A DNA stretch of 64,000 nt, taken from Megalobrama amblycephala (Eukaryota; Chordata; Actinopteri; Cypriniformes; Xenocyprididae). Below, piece by piece: positions 26,433 to 39,468 of this stretch. A model generated the notes under the pieces. The model was not told the origin of the DNA and did no database searches. It saw only the letters and a list, made by a program, of their open reading frames with translations. Both the position numbers and the translations under genes were made by a program. The stretch is taken from contig NC_063061.1 in NCBI RefSeq assembly GCF_018812025.1, positions 30,382,585-30,446,584 on the forward strand, given 5' to 3'. Position 1 is the first letter of the stretch. Every line of letters starts with the position of its first letter.

Positions 26433-27539
26433 GTATGCGTTAATCATGTCTCTATCTAGGACCGCAAACACACTGTGATGATCTGTTTGGCCCTGTGATT
26501 TCAATTTAGGAATATAAGGATTATTTACCCAAAAATTTGAAGTGAAACGGTGCATGTGTCACCTCAAAGAGCGATTTTTATCTAATCTTACTCTTTAAAT
26601 GATTTTTGTTGACTACATATAATCCAAAAATCTTCATTTCTCACACAAAGCTATATTGAATGGCTTCAGAGAACACACAAGTCATTTTGGCTATTATATG
26701 CTGCTATTTTGTTGTCTTTTGTTGTCTTTTTGTTGTTGTTTTGGAGCTTGACCACATAATTTCCCTCAAAATCCCCTTGATTCTACTCGATTTCACCTGT
26801 TTTGTTTCTCAGAAGAAAGGGAGTCACTGTGGTGAGTAAATGATGACGCCATTTCCATTTTTGAGCGGGCTATTCCTTTCAGGCTGGTTATATGGATGTG
26901 GGTGGGGGTTATGAGTTATGGTTTGGGGATTTGAGCCATCAGATTAAATCAGTCCAGAAAAAAGGTCTATAGTAGACGTTGCTTCCAGTCCTGACACTGA
27001 CATTGTAATGCTTTAGTAGGTTTATAGGGAATTAGAACAACATTAGACTATTAAAAAGATTTCAGCTTTTATTTGATCCACATTATTCTCTTGTGTGTGT
27101 TAGAGAATGAAATGAAATGACTCTGATTCTGAATATATTAAGCCAAATAAGCAGAGGAAATGGCTCTGCACAGCACTTCCTGTGAGTCAGGAAGCAGGAA
27201 GTGTGTGGAAGTGGAAGATTGTGCTTTGGGTCACAGTGAACAATGAGAGTAAGAACTTAAAGGAAAGAGTCCTGCGTCAACGTGAGAGCAGGGCGGGAAA
27301 GTGGCGAACGGGGATTTAGAGAGTGAGAGCTGAAGAGAAACATCTCTCATGATTTTAATGTTCAGTATGATCATGCTGCAGATGCTCACTAGGGCTGTTC
27401 ATGTAACCTGTTCATTCCATTTTTATCAGAATTCCACTTTTTTGTCTTTTCAATGGTTTACTCTGCCATGATGTCTTTCAGTGATCTTCATTTGAGGTCT
27501 TTTCTTAGCTAATTTAAATATAGCTACCAACCCGATCTC
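26433..27539. other. intergenic sequence
   Basis: No gene seen. A short stretch near 26820-26880 matches the dispersed 'gtgagtaaatgatgac' fish repeat. Confidence 0.4.
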
Positions 27540-29400
27540 ACAGCAATTTGTACATATTTTATGAGGTGGCTAATTCATATGAATTCATACGACCTCACTT
27601 GTACGAATTCGTACGTGTTTTGCTAAATCGTATGTATTTTACAAGTTGCCAAATTTGTATGAATTTTTATGAATGACCTACCTCTGACCCCGCCCCTAAA
27701 CCTACCCATCACTGGGGTTTAGACAAATCGCATGAATTTGTACGAATTACCTACCTCTAACCCTGCCCCTAAACCTACCCATCACTGGGGTTTAGACAAA
27801 TTGTATGAATTTGTACGAATGACCTACCTCTAACCCCGCCCCTAAACCTACCCCTCACTGGGGTTTAGTCAAATTGCATGAATTTGTACGAATTACCTAC
27901 CTCTAACCCCGCCCCTAAACCTACCCATCACTGGGGTTTAGTCAAATCGCATGAATTTGTATGAATGACCAACCTCTAACCCCGCCCCTAAACCTACCCC
28001 ACCCCTAAACCTCCACGCCACTAGGGTTTAGACAAATCGTATGAATTCATACGAATGACCAACCTCTAACCCCGCCCCTAAACCTACCCCTCACTGAGGT
28101 TTAGACAAATCGCATGAATTTGTACGAATGACCAACCTCTAACCCCGCCCCTAAACCTCCACGCCACTAGGGTTTAGACAAATCGTATGAATTCATACGA
28201 ATGACCAACCTCTAACCCCGCCCCTAAACCTACCCCTCACTGAGGTTTAGACAAATCATGAATTATGCGAATGACCAACCTCTAACCCCGCCCCTAAACC
28301 TACCCCTCACTGAGGTTTAGACAAATCGCATGAATTTGTACGAATGACCAACCTCTAACCCCGCCCCTAAACCTACTCCTCACTGAGGTTTAGACAAATC
28401 GCATGAATTTGTACGAATGACCAACCTCTAACCCCGCCCCTAAACCTCCACGCCACTAGGGTTTAGACAAACAAATACGAATGACCAACCTCTAACCCCG
28501 CCCCTAAACCTACCCCTCAAGGTTTAGACAAATCATGAATACGAATGACCAACCTCTAACCCCGCCCCTAAACCTACCCCTCACTGAGGTTTAGACAAAT
28601 CGCATGAATTTGTACGAATGACCAACCTCTAACCCCGCCCCTAAACCTCCACGCCACTAGGGTTTAGACAAATCGTATGAATTCATACGAATGACCAACC
28701 TCTAACCCCGCCCCTAAACCTACCCCTCACTGAGGTTTAGACAAATCGCATGAATTCATACGAATGACCAACCTCTAACCCCGCCCCTAAACCTACCCCT
28801 CACTGAGGTTTAGACAAATCGCATGAATTTGTACGAATGACCAACCTCTAACCCCGCCCCTAAACCTACCCCTCACTGAGGTTTAGACAAATCGCATGAA
28901 TTTGTACGAATGACCAACCTCTAACCCCGCCCCTAAACCTCCACGCCACTAGGGTTTAGACAAATCGTATGAATTCATACGAATGACCAACCTCTAACCC
29001 CGCCCCTAAACCTACCCCTCACTGAGGTTTAGACAAATCGCATGAATTTGTACGAATGACCAACCTCTAACCCCGCCCCTAAACCTACTCCTCACTGAGG
29101 TTTAGACAAATCGCATGAATTTGTACGAATGACCAACCTCTAACCCCGCCCCTAAACCTCCACGCCACTAGGGTTTAGACAAATCGTATGAATTCATACG
29201 AATGACCAACCTCTAACCCCGCCCCTAAACCTACCCCTCACTGAGGTTTAGACAAATCGCATGAATTCATACGAATGACCAACCTCTAACCCCGCCCCTA
29301 AACCTACCCCTCACTGAGGTTTAGACAAATCGCATGAATTTGTACGAATGACCAACCTCTAACCCCGCCCCTAAACCTCCACGTCACTGGGGTTTAGACA
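27540..29400. repeat. minisatellite, about 24 copies of a roughly 73-bp unit
   Basis: Each unit contains AACCCCGCCCCTAAACCT followed by CACTG(A/G)GGTTTAGAC, then an AAATCGCATGAATT-type word and TACGAATGACC. Two classes alternate irregularly. Type A has CTACCCCTCACTGAGG with CGCATGAATTTG; type B has CTCCACGCCACTAGGG with the palindromic CGTATGAATTCATACG. The first units near 27.6-27.9 kb are the most diverged. Every unit carries CCCCGCCCC, a GC-box core. Confidence 0.95.
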
Positions 29401-30143
29401 AATTAGTTCATATTTCATGCTCTCTCAAAATAGCACAGTTGCATACACTAAGATGTTCTTAAGATTATCTTAAGTAGTACTAAAGAAGAATTTTTAGTAT
29501 ATTAAGTTCAAAATTAGTGCGTGAAAATAGAGCACTTTATAGAAGTGTACTTTTTTTTCACCTGGGTAAGTTCACTTAACTTAGTGCTCACATTGACTGT
29601 ACTTAAATTAAGTTCACCAAACTTGGTGTTTATATAGTGTACTTAAACAATTAAGTTCACTTAACTTGGTGTTAATTTTAAGTGTACTGATGTATTTAAG
29701 TTTACTTAACATGGAAATTAAACTGAAATTAGAAATTATTTATAATTTACAATTATAAAGTTAGTAATTTTGAGTGTAAGCTTTGTGCAAACATACCGAA
29801 CTGAAGGAAAAAAACATACTCTACAGCATATTGAACGTCTTTATTGACCAAAGTTTCATGATATTAATGAAATTACAGTACACACTACTGTAATGCAAAT
29901 GGAGCTAGGTGGAGGGCCAGAAAGTGCTCAAATTTCATCAAAAAGATCTTCATTTGTGTTCTGAAGATGAACGAAAGTCTCACGGGTTTGGAATGACATG
30001 AGGGTGAGTAAATAATGACAGAATTTTCATTTTTGAGTGAACTAACTAAACTTTAAATATCCTCCAGGATTCAGCAGTTTTGCACAATCTGTCAAACAGA
30101 AACAAGCAAGAACTTGCTGTCACGTCACTGCTGGAAAATAGAA

Positions 30144-30188
<45 letters not shown>

Positions 30189-31430
30189 ATGGCACATATG
30201 GTTTTACATGTGTGTGTTTGTGGAAAGATGTCAAATTGGCTCATTCATTGTAGAAACCAAATTCTTCTGTGCTGAGGGAAGCAGTGGAACAGCAGCCATA
30301 CACACACACATCTAAAATACACTTATAATACTTTAGTCATCTGGGCAGATACCCTCAGATTATGACCTCAATATCTGTCTCGGCTTTGATTTTCAGAGAG
30401 GAATGGAGAACTTTCCTCTATGTCAGAAGCTGTCAGTCACTCAGCATGACTGAGAATGCCATTCATTTACTGTAGTAAAAGGTGAAGCTGGTGACATGTA
30501 CAGAAGCAAAAGGTAAAAAATGTCAACACATCTAGTTGATTTTTATGAGACAAAGTTAATACTGAATCTTAAACTTCATTATTTACATCTGAGTAATGGT
30601 CCTCTGGGAGAGGACGGTAGAAAATGAGAGATGGAGAGAAGAAAAGAGAAATAAACTTAGTTTAATGGAGAAGAACATGTGTCTGCTGTTCCTGAACTCA
30701 CATTGACTCCTGGACATTTGAGACACAGAATAATGTTTGGACACTGGCTTTCTTGAATAACACACACACTTACACTTTGGGTTTCCATGTTTTATCGGGA
30801 TTTTCCATAAACGTAATGATTTTTATACTGTAGTGTACAAACTGTGATAGAAAACAATTTACTACGATTTATAAGCCTTTTTCCTCAGGGGGACCAAAAA
30901 TGTCCCCACCAGGTCAAAGATTTCTGGTATTGCCATTCTTGTCTGTACATTTTGTCCCAACAATGTATAGGGTTTGCCAGGACCACACACACACTCTTTT
31001 TCCATCGGTGGCGAGTGTGTGGTTTTTGAACTCTTTCCCTTGTTCAGAAGTAAATACTATCATGCTTACTGCAGTTTATACTACATAGTGCCTATATACG
31101 CTGCCTATACTGCCTACTAAATACCATATAAATGGACTTAGTATAGAAGTATTTAGACAGTATTCTGCATTGTTGTCACATGATCTCTCTGTGTTGCATG
31201 TTTAATTCAGTTTTCTTCCCTTGGGTACAGTAATGGCCAAAAGTGATGTCCGGAAGGGGATAATTGTTTTGTAATGACCCTACAAGTTTGATTAAACCAT
31301 CAAAATATGAGGAACACCACAAAAGTATTAAGCACAACTGTTTTCAACATTGAGAATAATGAGAAATGTTTCTTGAGCAGCAAATTAGACTGATTTCTGA
31401 AGGATCATGTGACACTGAAGACTTCGACAA
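29401..31430. other. intergenic DNA with repeat fragments
   Basis: Contains a dispersed repeat of AAGTTCACTTAACTTGG words (29.56-29.70 kb), a fragment of the common 'gaacgaaagtctcacgggtt' fish repeat (29935-30045), a GT microsatellite, and a truncated 'gaaggatcatgtgacactga' fragment (31.3-31.43 kb). No gene recognised. Confidence 0.5.
30144..30186. repeat. (GT)n microsatellite
   Basis: An uninterrupted GT run. Confidence 0.93.
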
Positions 31431-31749
31431 CAATCAACTCTTTTCAGAGTACATATGGTCCCTCTCTAAATAGTGTTAAAGTAACACTGAAGCAGAGTTA
31501 AAGTTAATGAGAAAATTAAGCAATTAATAAGGCTGTGACTGAAGTCAGTTATAGTTCTTGTGTTTCTCTTTTCTTCAGTGATTCTGCTTGTTAACAGCAG
31601 GTGTTCATCAATAATGCTCAATCATCAATTAATTATCTAATTATTATAATTGTTTAATTATTATTCAGTGTTATTTTAACACTATTTAGAGAGGGACCAT
31701 ATGTACTCTGAGCAGAGTTGATTTAACTCTGGAGATTTTGCTGTGTAGG
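31431..31749. mobile_element. MITE with long inverted repeats (CCCTCTCTAAATAG family)
   Basis: The left arm CAGAGTACATATGGTCCCTC, then TCTAAATAGTGTTAAAGTAA, is mirrored at the right, which ends TTTAGAGAGGGACCATATGT and then ACTCTG. A sister copy lies inside the element at 37681-38161. Confidence 0.75.
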
Positions 31750-32450
31750 AATAAATTAAATTACAAAATATGTTCAGATATAGAAAAGTTATTTTCAATT
31801 GTAATAATATTTCATAATATAACTGTTACTGTATTTTTATCAGATAAATGCAGCCTTATAGTAAGCATAAGAGACTTCTTTCAAAAACATTACAAAATCG
31901 TACTAACTCCACATAAGTTTCTTTCAAATATAGGTAGTGTGTGTCATTCCAGACATATGTTTGGTGTTTGGCTGCTCAGTTTTCATTCATGCGTGTTACT
32001 GCAGCTCAGGTGCTGACACGGCGAATCAGAGGTCAAGCATATCATCTCAATGGAAATTTCACAGATTATTGGCTGTCTGGGCTGTTGTGAGTTTCATAAG
32101 GAACCAATCAGAGGTTCATTAGTGTTCTTATGCAAATATCTGCTTGACAAGACCTGTAATGTCATTCATTTTATTCAGTTAAACAACTGATATCCACATC
32201 TGTGTATTTGGCTTTATGATTTATGTTATGTATTACCATAATTCACCCCAGGTGTGAGGGCATGCGTGTTATTTTAGTTAATAGTTCTGCTGACAGAAAG
32301 GCACACATAGTGTCAGCTCTGACACATTTTTAATGAACCTCGCACCCTGGATGTGTGACTTTGTGAGGTGCACAGTGTGTGAATGTGTTTAGAGGGACAT
32401 TAGTATTGATGGTCTTAAGGTGCTTTCAGTTTGCGCTGCCAGTGTGTGTG

Positions 32451-32454
<4 letters not shown>

Positions 32455-32513
<59 letters not shown>
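32455..32513. repeat. (TA)n microsatellite
   Basis: A pure TA run of nearly 60 bp, read as an artefactual YIYIYI open frame. Confidence 0.95.
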
Positions 32514-32516
<3 letters not shown>

Positions 32517-33074
32517 GACTTCAGATGCAAATTACATTACAAGCTGTAAATGCCAATATGTGCATTTCATTTGCAGCACTTCAAAAGTCCAGTTTTTCAA
32601 GAAAGTTTTTAACAATTTGGCCTTTACAAGTATAGCCAAATTTATACACGTACAGACATCTTGCTAAATGCATATGTGTTGCACAATACAAAAACATTAT
32701 GTGCTGATCTGAGTTGATTTGTTCAACAGAAAGATAATTAAGTGTTTCTCACTCACACACAAACACAGTGATTTTGAAGTTGGGTGGAAAATGTGAAGTA
32801 ACCCTCAAATCCCATCAGTGCTGACAGGAGTTTCCTACAGAGAAAGAACCATCACACACACACACACACACACACACAAAAGCAGGCTATGAATACTGAA
32901 AATCCTAGAGTCATGCTGACCTAAACGTTCTCAAACACCATATTTCATGTTTATGTGACAGCTGCATTGAATGAGGTAGACAAGAATGAAACAAGATGTT
33001 CATAGAGTTTAGGCTCTATGTTCTGGGCTTTCACATCCAGTCTCTGAGGAATCGCATTCCAAAACCTGAAAATA
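32514..33074. other. intergenic sequence upstream of a LINE
   Basis: A short CA run lies near 32852-32878. The exact 5' end of the following LINE is not visible because no clear target-site duplication was found. Confidence 0.35.
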
Positions 33075-34021
33075 ATGTCAGGAACAAAGATGGGAAGTGA
33101 TGTCACCATCGCTGCTCCCCTGCATGGCCAACAATACTGCACCCTGATCTCAAGCCCCCAACTAAAATTTGATAAACATATTGAAAGAATATCAAAAACA
33201 ATACAACGAAATTTAAATTGTTTCAAAATAATCCGACATTACATTCCGAACCAGGCAGCCATGCTGTACATGCATGTTATGATCTTTTCTCATATTTCAT
33301 ACTGCATGACAGCATGTGCCCAGGCAGCACCCTCAGCAATAAAGCGCATTGGTTCACTTTACAACCAAGCAATGAAAATTATGGATAGAAAACCTATTCG
33401 CTTTCATCACTGCTACATTTTTAAGAAATATAATTTATTAAGTTTTGAAAGCTTTAGCAATTTATGTTTTCTCAAATTGTTATTTAAGTGCATCAATAAT
33501 TTGGCTCCTGAACCCCTGAGTACATTTATCCAGAGACCAAACAGCAGTAGAATGACAAGAGGTTCCTCAAATCAAAACTGTAAAATCCCACAGTGCAGAA
33601 CATCTTTTGGCAAATCAGCCTTTTCTTACAGGGCTTGTAAACTGTGGAACTCATTGCCCACAGAGATTAAGATCATTTCTGAGTTTAAAATGTTCACTTC
33701 TAGGCTTAAGGCTTGGCTGAAAACAAACCAAAACTGTACCCATTTTGTAGATGTCTGAACGTGAATAAGTGAGTTTTGAATATGTAAAATTGCACTGTGT
33801 ACTTTTTAGAATGAGTTTTTAGAATGAGTAAGTTCTGAACATGTAAAATGGCATTGTGTATTTTTTCTTAGAACTGAATATTGTGTTTTTATAGTAGAAA
33901 GGCCCATCCAGGGACGGGAGTTGAAAATTAGCACTTGCTATAAACTCTATGTGCATCACATCGGCTGCAAACTTTGTTCTGTAACTATGTTTGACTGCAT
34001 TGTCCCTGTCAAATAAACAAA

Positions 34022-34050
<29 letters not shown>
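33075..34050 (+). mobile_element. 5'-truncated non-LTR retrotransposon (LINE) with poly(A) tail
   Basis: An open frame at 33075-33758 encodes the C-terminal part of a LINE ORF2: HIERISKTIQRNLNCFKIIR, then IFSHISYCMTACAQA, and near the end FGKSAFSYRACKLWNSLP. The last motif is typical of the post-RT C-terminus of L2/I-group elements. A 3' UTR of about 265 bp and an A run at 34023-34050 follow. The catalytic YADD region is missing, so the copy is dead on arrival. Confidence 0.8.
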
Positions 34051-34052
<2 letters not shown>

Positions 34053-35286
34053 CACGCCCTAAACCACACCCACCACTGATCTGCTGCCACTCACTTTTTA
34101 TTCGACATTAGCTGTTTAAAAAGAGAATTCGTTGTTTAACTAAAACTAAAACCATAAAAAAATTAACTGAAATAAAATAAAATATAAAAAAGTAAACTTA
34201 TGCCAAGGCAACATTTTTCATTTTCCTTTTAGTTTAAGTACTGAAATAACTGCAACTAAATAAACTAAAACTAAAAATTAAAACTTTATAGACTTAAAAA
34301 ATGACAAAAACACAACAAAATTGCTAAAACTTTAAAATGAAATAAAAACAAATTTCGGCCCTCTAGAGGTTAAAAACAAAACTGCATGCATTTTGCCGAA
34401 GAACATTGTTTTGGTTGTGTTTCAGCTCTGTGTGACTTTACGGATGAATATGGTTTTTTCTCTCAACTAAAAAAATGAGATTATCCTACTATGCATAAAA
34501 CATTCACTATACTAGGCTTAAGAGATATAACCAGTTTAGATGGAAAGGATCTCAAGCTGACTAGCTGAAGACGTTACTGTAGCTAACCTAATAGACAAGG
34601 TACTTTCTTGAAAATAAATTCCAGCACAACACCAGCATAATGAAAATAAAATTTCCCATAATGAAATGATCCTTCAAAATAGTTAATGCTTTACAATAAA
34701 CTCTGTTAAAGAGCTACATATGACAATTTATCTGTTCAGGAAAATACCTTACTCATCATTTCTGTGTCTCTTTTACAACATTCCAAATCCTTCGGGACTT
34801 TTTTTCTTTATAGAATACAGATTGTTTCAAAGCAGCTTTCAATGTTGCAAACAGAGTTCAATTCCTCTAAAGCAGCTCCAAATAGTGTTCAGCTGAGGTC
34901 AGTTCAGTGCTGATTCAGTTTACTGAATGGGTTTAATTTAGCCATGGCAGCTCTGGAGAAAACTTCATCTTCCAGCTCAGTTCAGTTCTCATCCAATAGT
35001 GTCAGTTCAGTCAAATCAGTAATATTCCTGAATGTTAAGTGTCCCTAACTAAACCAGCCAGCAATGAGGTGTAGAGGAAGAAGCTGAAGGGAGTTTATTT
35101 GAAGAAGTAATATGCAGACAGCGTGCACAGGTTAGAATTTCACTCAGGACGGCAAAACACAGCTACTAACATTACACAAAAAGCAAACGACTGTGGTACA
35201 CTGCAGTCAAACACACAGAAAGATGATGATGTCATAGTAGAGAAATATAATCAGATCTAAAAATGTGCTTCAAGTTTACATTACAC
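34051..35286. other. intergenic sequence
   Basis: AT-rich with A-rich words, no gene recognised. The 34.85-35.0 kb stretch has repeated GTTCAG words (CAGTTCAGT, CAGCTCAGTTCAG) without clear periodicity. Confidence 0.4.
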
Positions 35287-35734
35287 CAAAGTCCCTTTAG
35301 ACAAGTCATTTCACTCGGCGGCCATCTTTGAAACGCCTCTCGGGCATCCTGGGCATCATGCAATCTCTTTGAATGGGGAAACATCAAATTCTCCAAAACT
35401 GTTCGCCAACCTTACGATTAAATTTCATATTTGAAATCGCCAATGAAATCTAACAACAACCAGCTTATAAATTTGGTTTCTAAATGCTTGAATCATGACA
35501 AAAAAAACTATTTTTCAGGCTGGATCAAGCTAATGCGCATGCGCAGACCTAAATGTCTGACTGTTTCTATAGAAACCGGTGATTCTAACGGCCGCTGAAG
35601 TGACGCGATGACTTTAGCAGTCGGCGATTGGCTCTTATTTAGAAGGCGGGACTTATTCCGCCATATTGCGCGTTACACTTTCTCCCATTCAAAACAATAC
35701 GAGTGACACGTCTTGTGTTATTCTATAGTCTTTG
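35287..35734 (-). mobile_element. 448-bp non-autonomous element with CAAAG..CTTTG ends and 7-bp TSD, copy 1
   Basis: It starts CAAAGTCCCTTTAGACAAGT and ends CTATAGTCTTTG. ATTACAC is repeated on both sides. It is the inverted counterpart of 39469-39953, sharing GGCGGCCATCTTTGAAACGC and CGGGACTTATTCCGCCATAT-type sequence. Confidence 0.88.

Positions 35735-35738
<4 letters not shown>

Positions 35739-35792
<54 letters not shown>
35739..35792. repeat. (AC)n microsatellite
   Basis: An AC run directly following the TSD of the preceding element. The duplicated ATTACAC itself merges into it. Confidence 0.93.
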
Positions 35793-35795
<3 letters not shown>

Positions 35796-37680
35796 TTTAC
35801 ATTCACTCTTATAAAAAAAGGTTCTACAGAACCTAAAGTGTTCTATCAGTCACTCCATAGAATTGTTTAGGTGTTCCCATCATATGGAAATTACGTTTCT
35901 TTTAATTTTTAATTTTAATAAAAGGTTATGAGTTTGATCTGTTAGTAAACATAGTTTATCACTAGGAAAAAAATGTAATATCCTGTTAAACATGAAAGTA
36001 TTATCAGTGCTAGGTAGAAACTGATTACATGTAATCTGGATTACGTAATCAGATTCCAAAAATCAAGTATTTGTAATTCAATTATATTACGTTTAAAAAT
36101 ACTCAGACTACAGTTACTTTTTTTGATTACATAATTACATATTATTCACGTAATGGCAGTAAATCATTCATAATTTATGGATAACCATCTAATTATTTTT
36201 CACGTTTTAGGGTATGTTTACGCAAAACAGTTTTCAACTGAAAATTTGAAACTTTTTATGCGTTTTGGCTGTTCATTTACAACACACCAGCATTTTGGGG
36301 GCCTGAAAATGCAAACTTTTGGTTTCAAAGTGCAAGTTATAGAAAACGATACCGTTATCATCTTCATGTAAACAAAAAAATGCAGATCTGTGAAAACAGT
36401 GACATTACACACATACGTATTTTGTGTTTTGCTCTGTAAAAGAATGCGTATGTGTGCAGGCGCGTAGTGTTTCTTTACAAAGTGACATCGCCAACTACTG
36501 GCCTGGCAGCATAATACAGCGTTTTTAGTCATTTTCACGGCTCTGTGTGAAAGGGGATCATTTTGATAGCGTTGTCATCTATACAAAGAAAAAATGTTCC
36601 TTTCTAAAAAAGCACATCGCTTATATATATTTAGAAAGTCTCTTAGTTCTGTGAAAGTGCACACAAAGACCAGCCACTATCAGGTTTTACTGTCTTTGGA
36701 AGGCTTTTGATTTGTTCATGTAGTGTTTCATGCACATCACGTTGTTGCTAAAGAATGGAATAAATTTTTTTCCACTTTGTATTTTTATATTATTTTTCAT
36801 TTATAGACATTTCTTCTTACATAGATCCTTTTTGGCATAAAGCGTTCTTTACACTGAGTTAAGAACCCTAGGGTACTATATCGAAATAGTGTATTTGTGC
36901 CTTATAAATGAAATGCCACTTGGTCTAATATTTTGTATCTAATGCAATGACATTCAGACATGCATTAGTGTCCAAATACTTTTTGGGGCCACTGTACACA
37001 ATCACATCCACCCCAAATGCTTTGGCTGAGGTGAATGACCTCTGTTCCCGTACAGTGTGCTTGTATTTGTGTGGGAGTGGGTTGATTTACTCTATGTGAC
37101 AGTAGCACAAAAACAGATCTGCACTCACAGGAGCGTGTGTTCATGCTCCTCTGTGACTCTGTGTTGTCAGGTGTATGTCGTAGTGTCTAGTCTCAGCTCC
37201 ACCTGTGATTTATTTATTTGTCTTTCTCTCCCTCCTGCTGTTTTTCTTTTCACTCGTTATTTTGGGTCGCCTCTCCTCGTCCTTCCTTCTCTTGGCCTTT
37301 TGTTCCTGCTCTCAGCATGTGGACCCAGATGGCAAAGACCTTAAAACAGACATATTCCCACAGATACTCACTCTCTCGCCGTCTCTGAACCACATCCATG
37401 TGCTTTATTAGCTAATAATGTGTGACTGAGAAAATATTTAACTCATGTCATTCATCATAAAATCACCTCGTTGATGTGTTTATATACAGTGTAGTGACTC
37501 TTGCGCGACTGTGGAGTGATTTATCTATTCATGTTAGGTTATACTGTGAAAGATTTTATTTTGAAAGATTGTATTTGTATTTATTATATTATTGTATTTC
37601 AATATAAAATAAGTATAAATATTATAGAAGATATATTATTATTGTACATTATATATTTATACTTAATCATCATTTTGTCT
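35793..37680. other. intergenic sequence
   Basis: 36.0-36.15 kb matches the common teleost GATTACGTAATC-type repeat. The 36.2-36.6 kb open frames are unremarkable. No gene seen. Confidence 0.4.
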
Positions 37681-38161
37681 GCGTGAGATTCTCCAGTTTT
37701 GTTGTCGTGAGCAACCGAAGCGCGAGCTGTTAAAGCTCCACCCTCTTCTGGATAGTGGGTTATTTGCATTTAAAGGGACACACACAAAAACGGCATGTTT
37801 TTGCTCACACCCAAATAGGGGCAGATTTGACAAGCTATATTAAATGTTCTGTGGGGTATTTTGAGCTGTGATTCCCTCTCTAAATAGTGTTAAAGTAACA
37901 CTGAAGCAGAGTTAAAGTCAGCTGTAGTTTTTGTGTTTCTCTTTTCTTTAGTGATTCTGCTTGTTAACAGCAGGTGTTCATCACTAATGCTCAATCATCA
38001 CTTAATTAATCGCTTAATTATCTCATTAACTTTAACTCTGCTTCAGTGTTACTTTAACAATATTTAGAGAGGGAACCTATGTACTCTAAGCAGAGTTGAT
38101 TTAACTCTGGGAATTTTGCTGTGCAGAAACTTGTGAAAGGGGCATTATAGGTGCCCTTTAA
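37681..38161. mobile_element. TTAA-type element copy carrying a nested MITE
   Basis: The left part (GCGTGAGATTCTCCAGTTTT through GGGGTATTTTGAGCTG) and right part (AAACTTGTGAAAGGGGCATT, ending in TTAA at 38158-38161) match 16.35-16.63 kb. The 37871-38126 interval between them belongs to the CCCTCTCTAAATAG MITE family also present at 31.4 kb. Confidence 0.75.
37871..38126. mobile_element. nested MITE (CCCTCTCTAAATAG family)
   Basis: Inverted arms TTCCCTCTCTAAATAGTGTT and ACAATATTTAGAGAGGGAA flank a short loop. The extra tail ACTCTAAGCAGAGTTGATTT..GCTGTGCAG matches the right end of the copy at 31431-31749. The left terminal tail is missing here. Confidence 0.7.
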
Positions 38162-39468
38162 TATTAATTAGTAATGCAAGTTATTACACAAATAAATATT
38201 AAATTATTTTGTTATATTACCAACTGTATTACATACCTATTTTTTATTATATAAACAAATGCTAAGGAAATAAACTTTCATTAAAACATTATTTTATTAA
38301 GCAAATACATTAAGCATGATACTTATGATGCTGTGAATATGAGAGACTAGAAACGCTTTCTGTTGCATATACCAAAGTTCAAGTTTAGTAAACTCTGACC
38401 TGCGAATTCAGCTTAGGAAAGATATGAACCAGAACGATCAGTTTTTCTAATGTTTACTAGATTGAAATATAAATATAGATGCATCAAAGTTTTCCTTTCT
38501 TTCTCCCTGTAGTTTCCTGTTGCTGCTTAATGGAGATTCTTTCTACACCTTGTCACATCCATCTTCTTTTTTTCTTCTTCTTTTAAGCCTGCAGGGTCAA
38601 AATCATCTAACTGTGACTGAGGGTTTTAATATCAGCCTGTCATTCAATATCTACATGGACTTTCATACAGCTAATTTTGAAAAGAGGCAACAGAGAAGAG
38701 AGATCAGAAGAAAAAGAGACTCCTAATGCATTCTTAAGAGTTATATGGCTGTGAAATCCTGTCTGATGGCCCTCAGGATGTAAAACTAATCACACACTCA
38801 CACACTGTTGACCCTGAGATTGTGTGGTCATGGGGCCTGGATGAGCACGACGTCTACAGAGAGAGAACGGAGGGCGCTGGAGGTCACATAAAGGTCATGT
38901 GTGCCGGGTGGTTCTTTCCTGTCCAGGGTAAAAGAGCCGCGGTACAGGAGAGGATGTAGGCCATGAGGTCACTTCCTGCTGAGGTGTAAATTTAGCCGGT
39001 GGCTGTTGATGATGTTAGTTATTGGTTGGCATCTCTTTCTCACTCCCTAACGTTTCCTCCCGTTTTCCTCAGGAGTATCTATGCAGGCTTACTCGCATCC
39101 TGTCCACCGTACATCATTTCCCTGCTGCATTCTGGGATGTATTTTATGAGCGAGTGTGTATGCGCATGAATTTTATTTTTTTTTCTCATGGCGACAATGA
39201 ATGTTGTCGGCGGAAGTTTAACTTCTTCCTGTAACATCATCTTTCCAAAGTCATCCGTCATCCCTGAACAGTGACGGGCTTTTTCCATGTCTGCTTACAG
39301 TACCATATTGTTCCAAATATAAGATGACCCCCCCCCCCCTTTCAAAATGGAAAAAAAGCTTTTTTGAAGACCAAATCTTGTATTTTATAAAGAAAATGCT
39401 TTCATTTGAAAATTATTTTATATTGAATATTTTTCATATTTTACTTGTATTGAAAGTATGGTAAATAC
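38162..39468. other. intergenic sequence
   Basis: No exon recognised. The 38.8-39.3 kb stretch is less AT-rich and could hold regulatory DNA, but nothing specific was seen. Confidence 0.35.

Noticed and set aside
27540..29400. CRISPR array
   Set aside because: The units are contiguous 73-bp tandem copies without unique spacers, in a vertebrate genome. It is a minisatellite.
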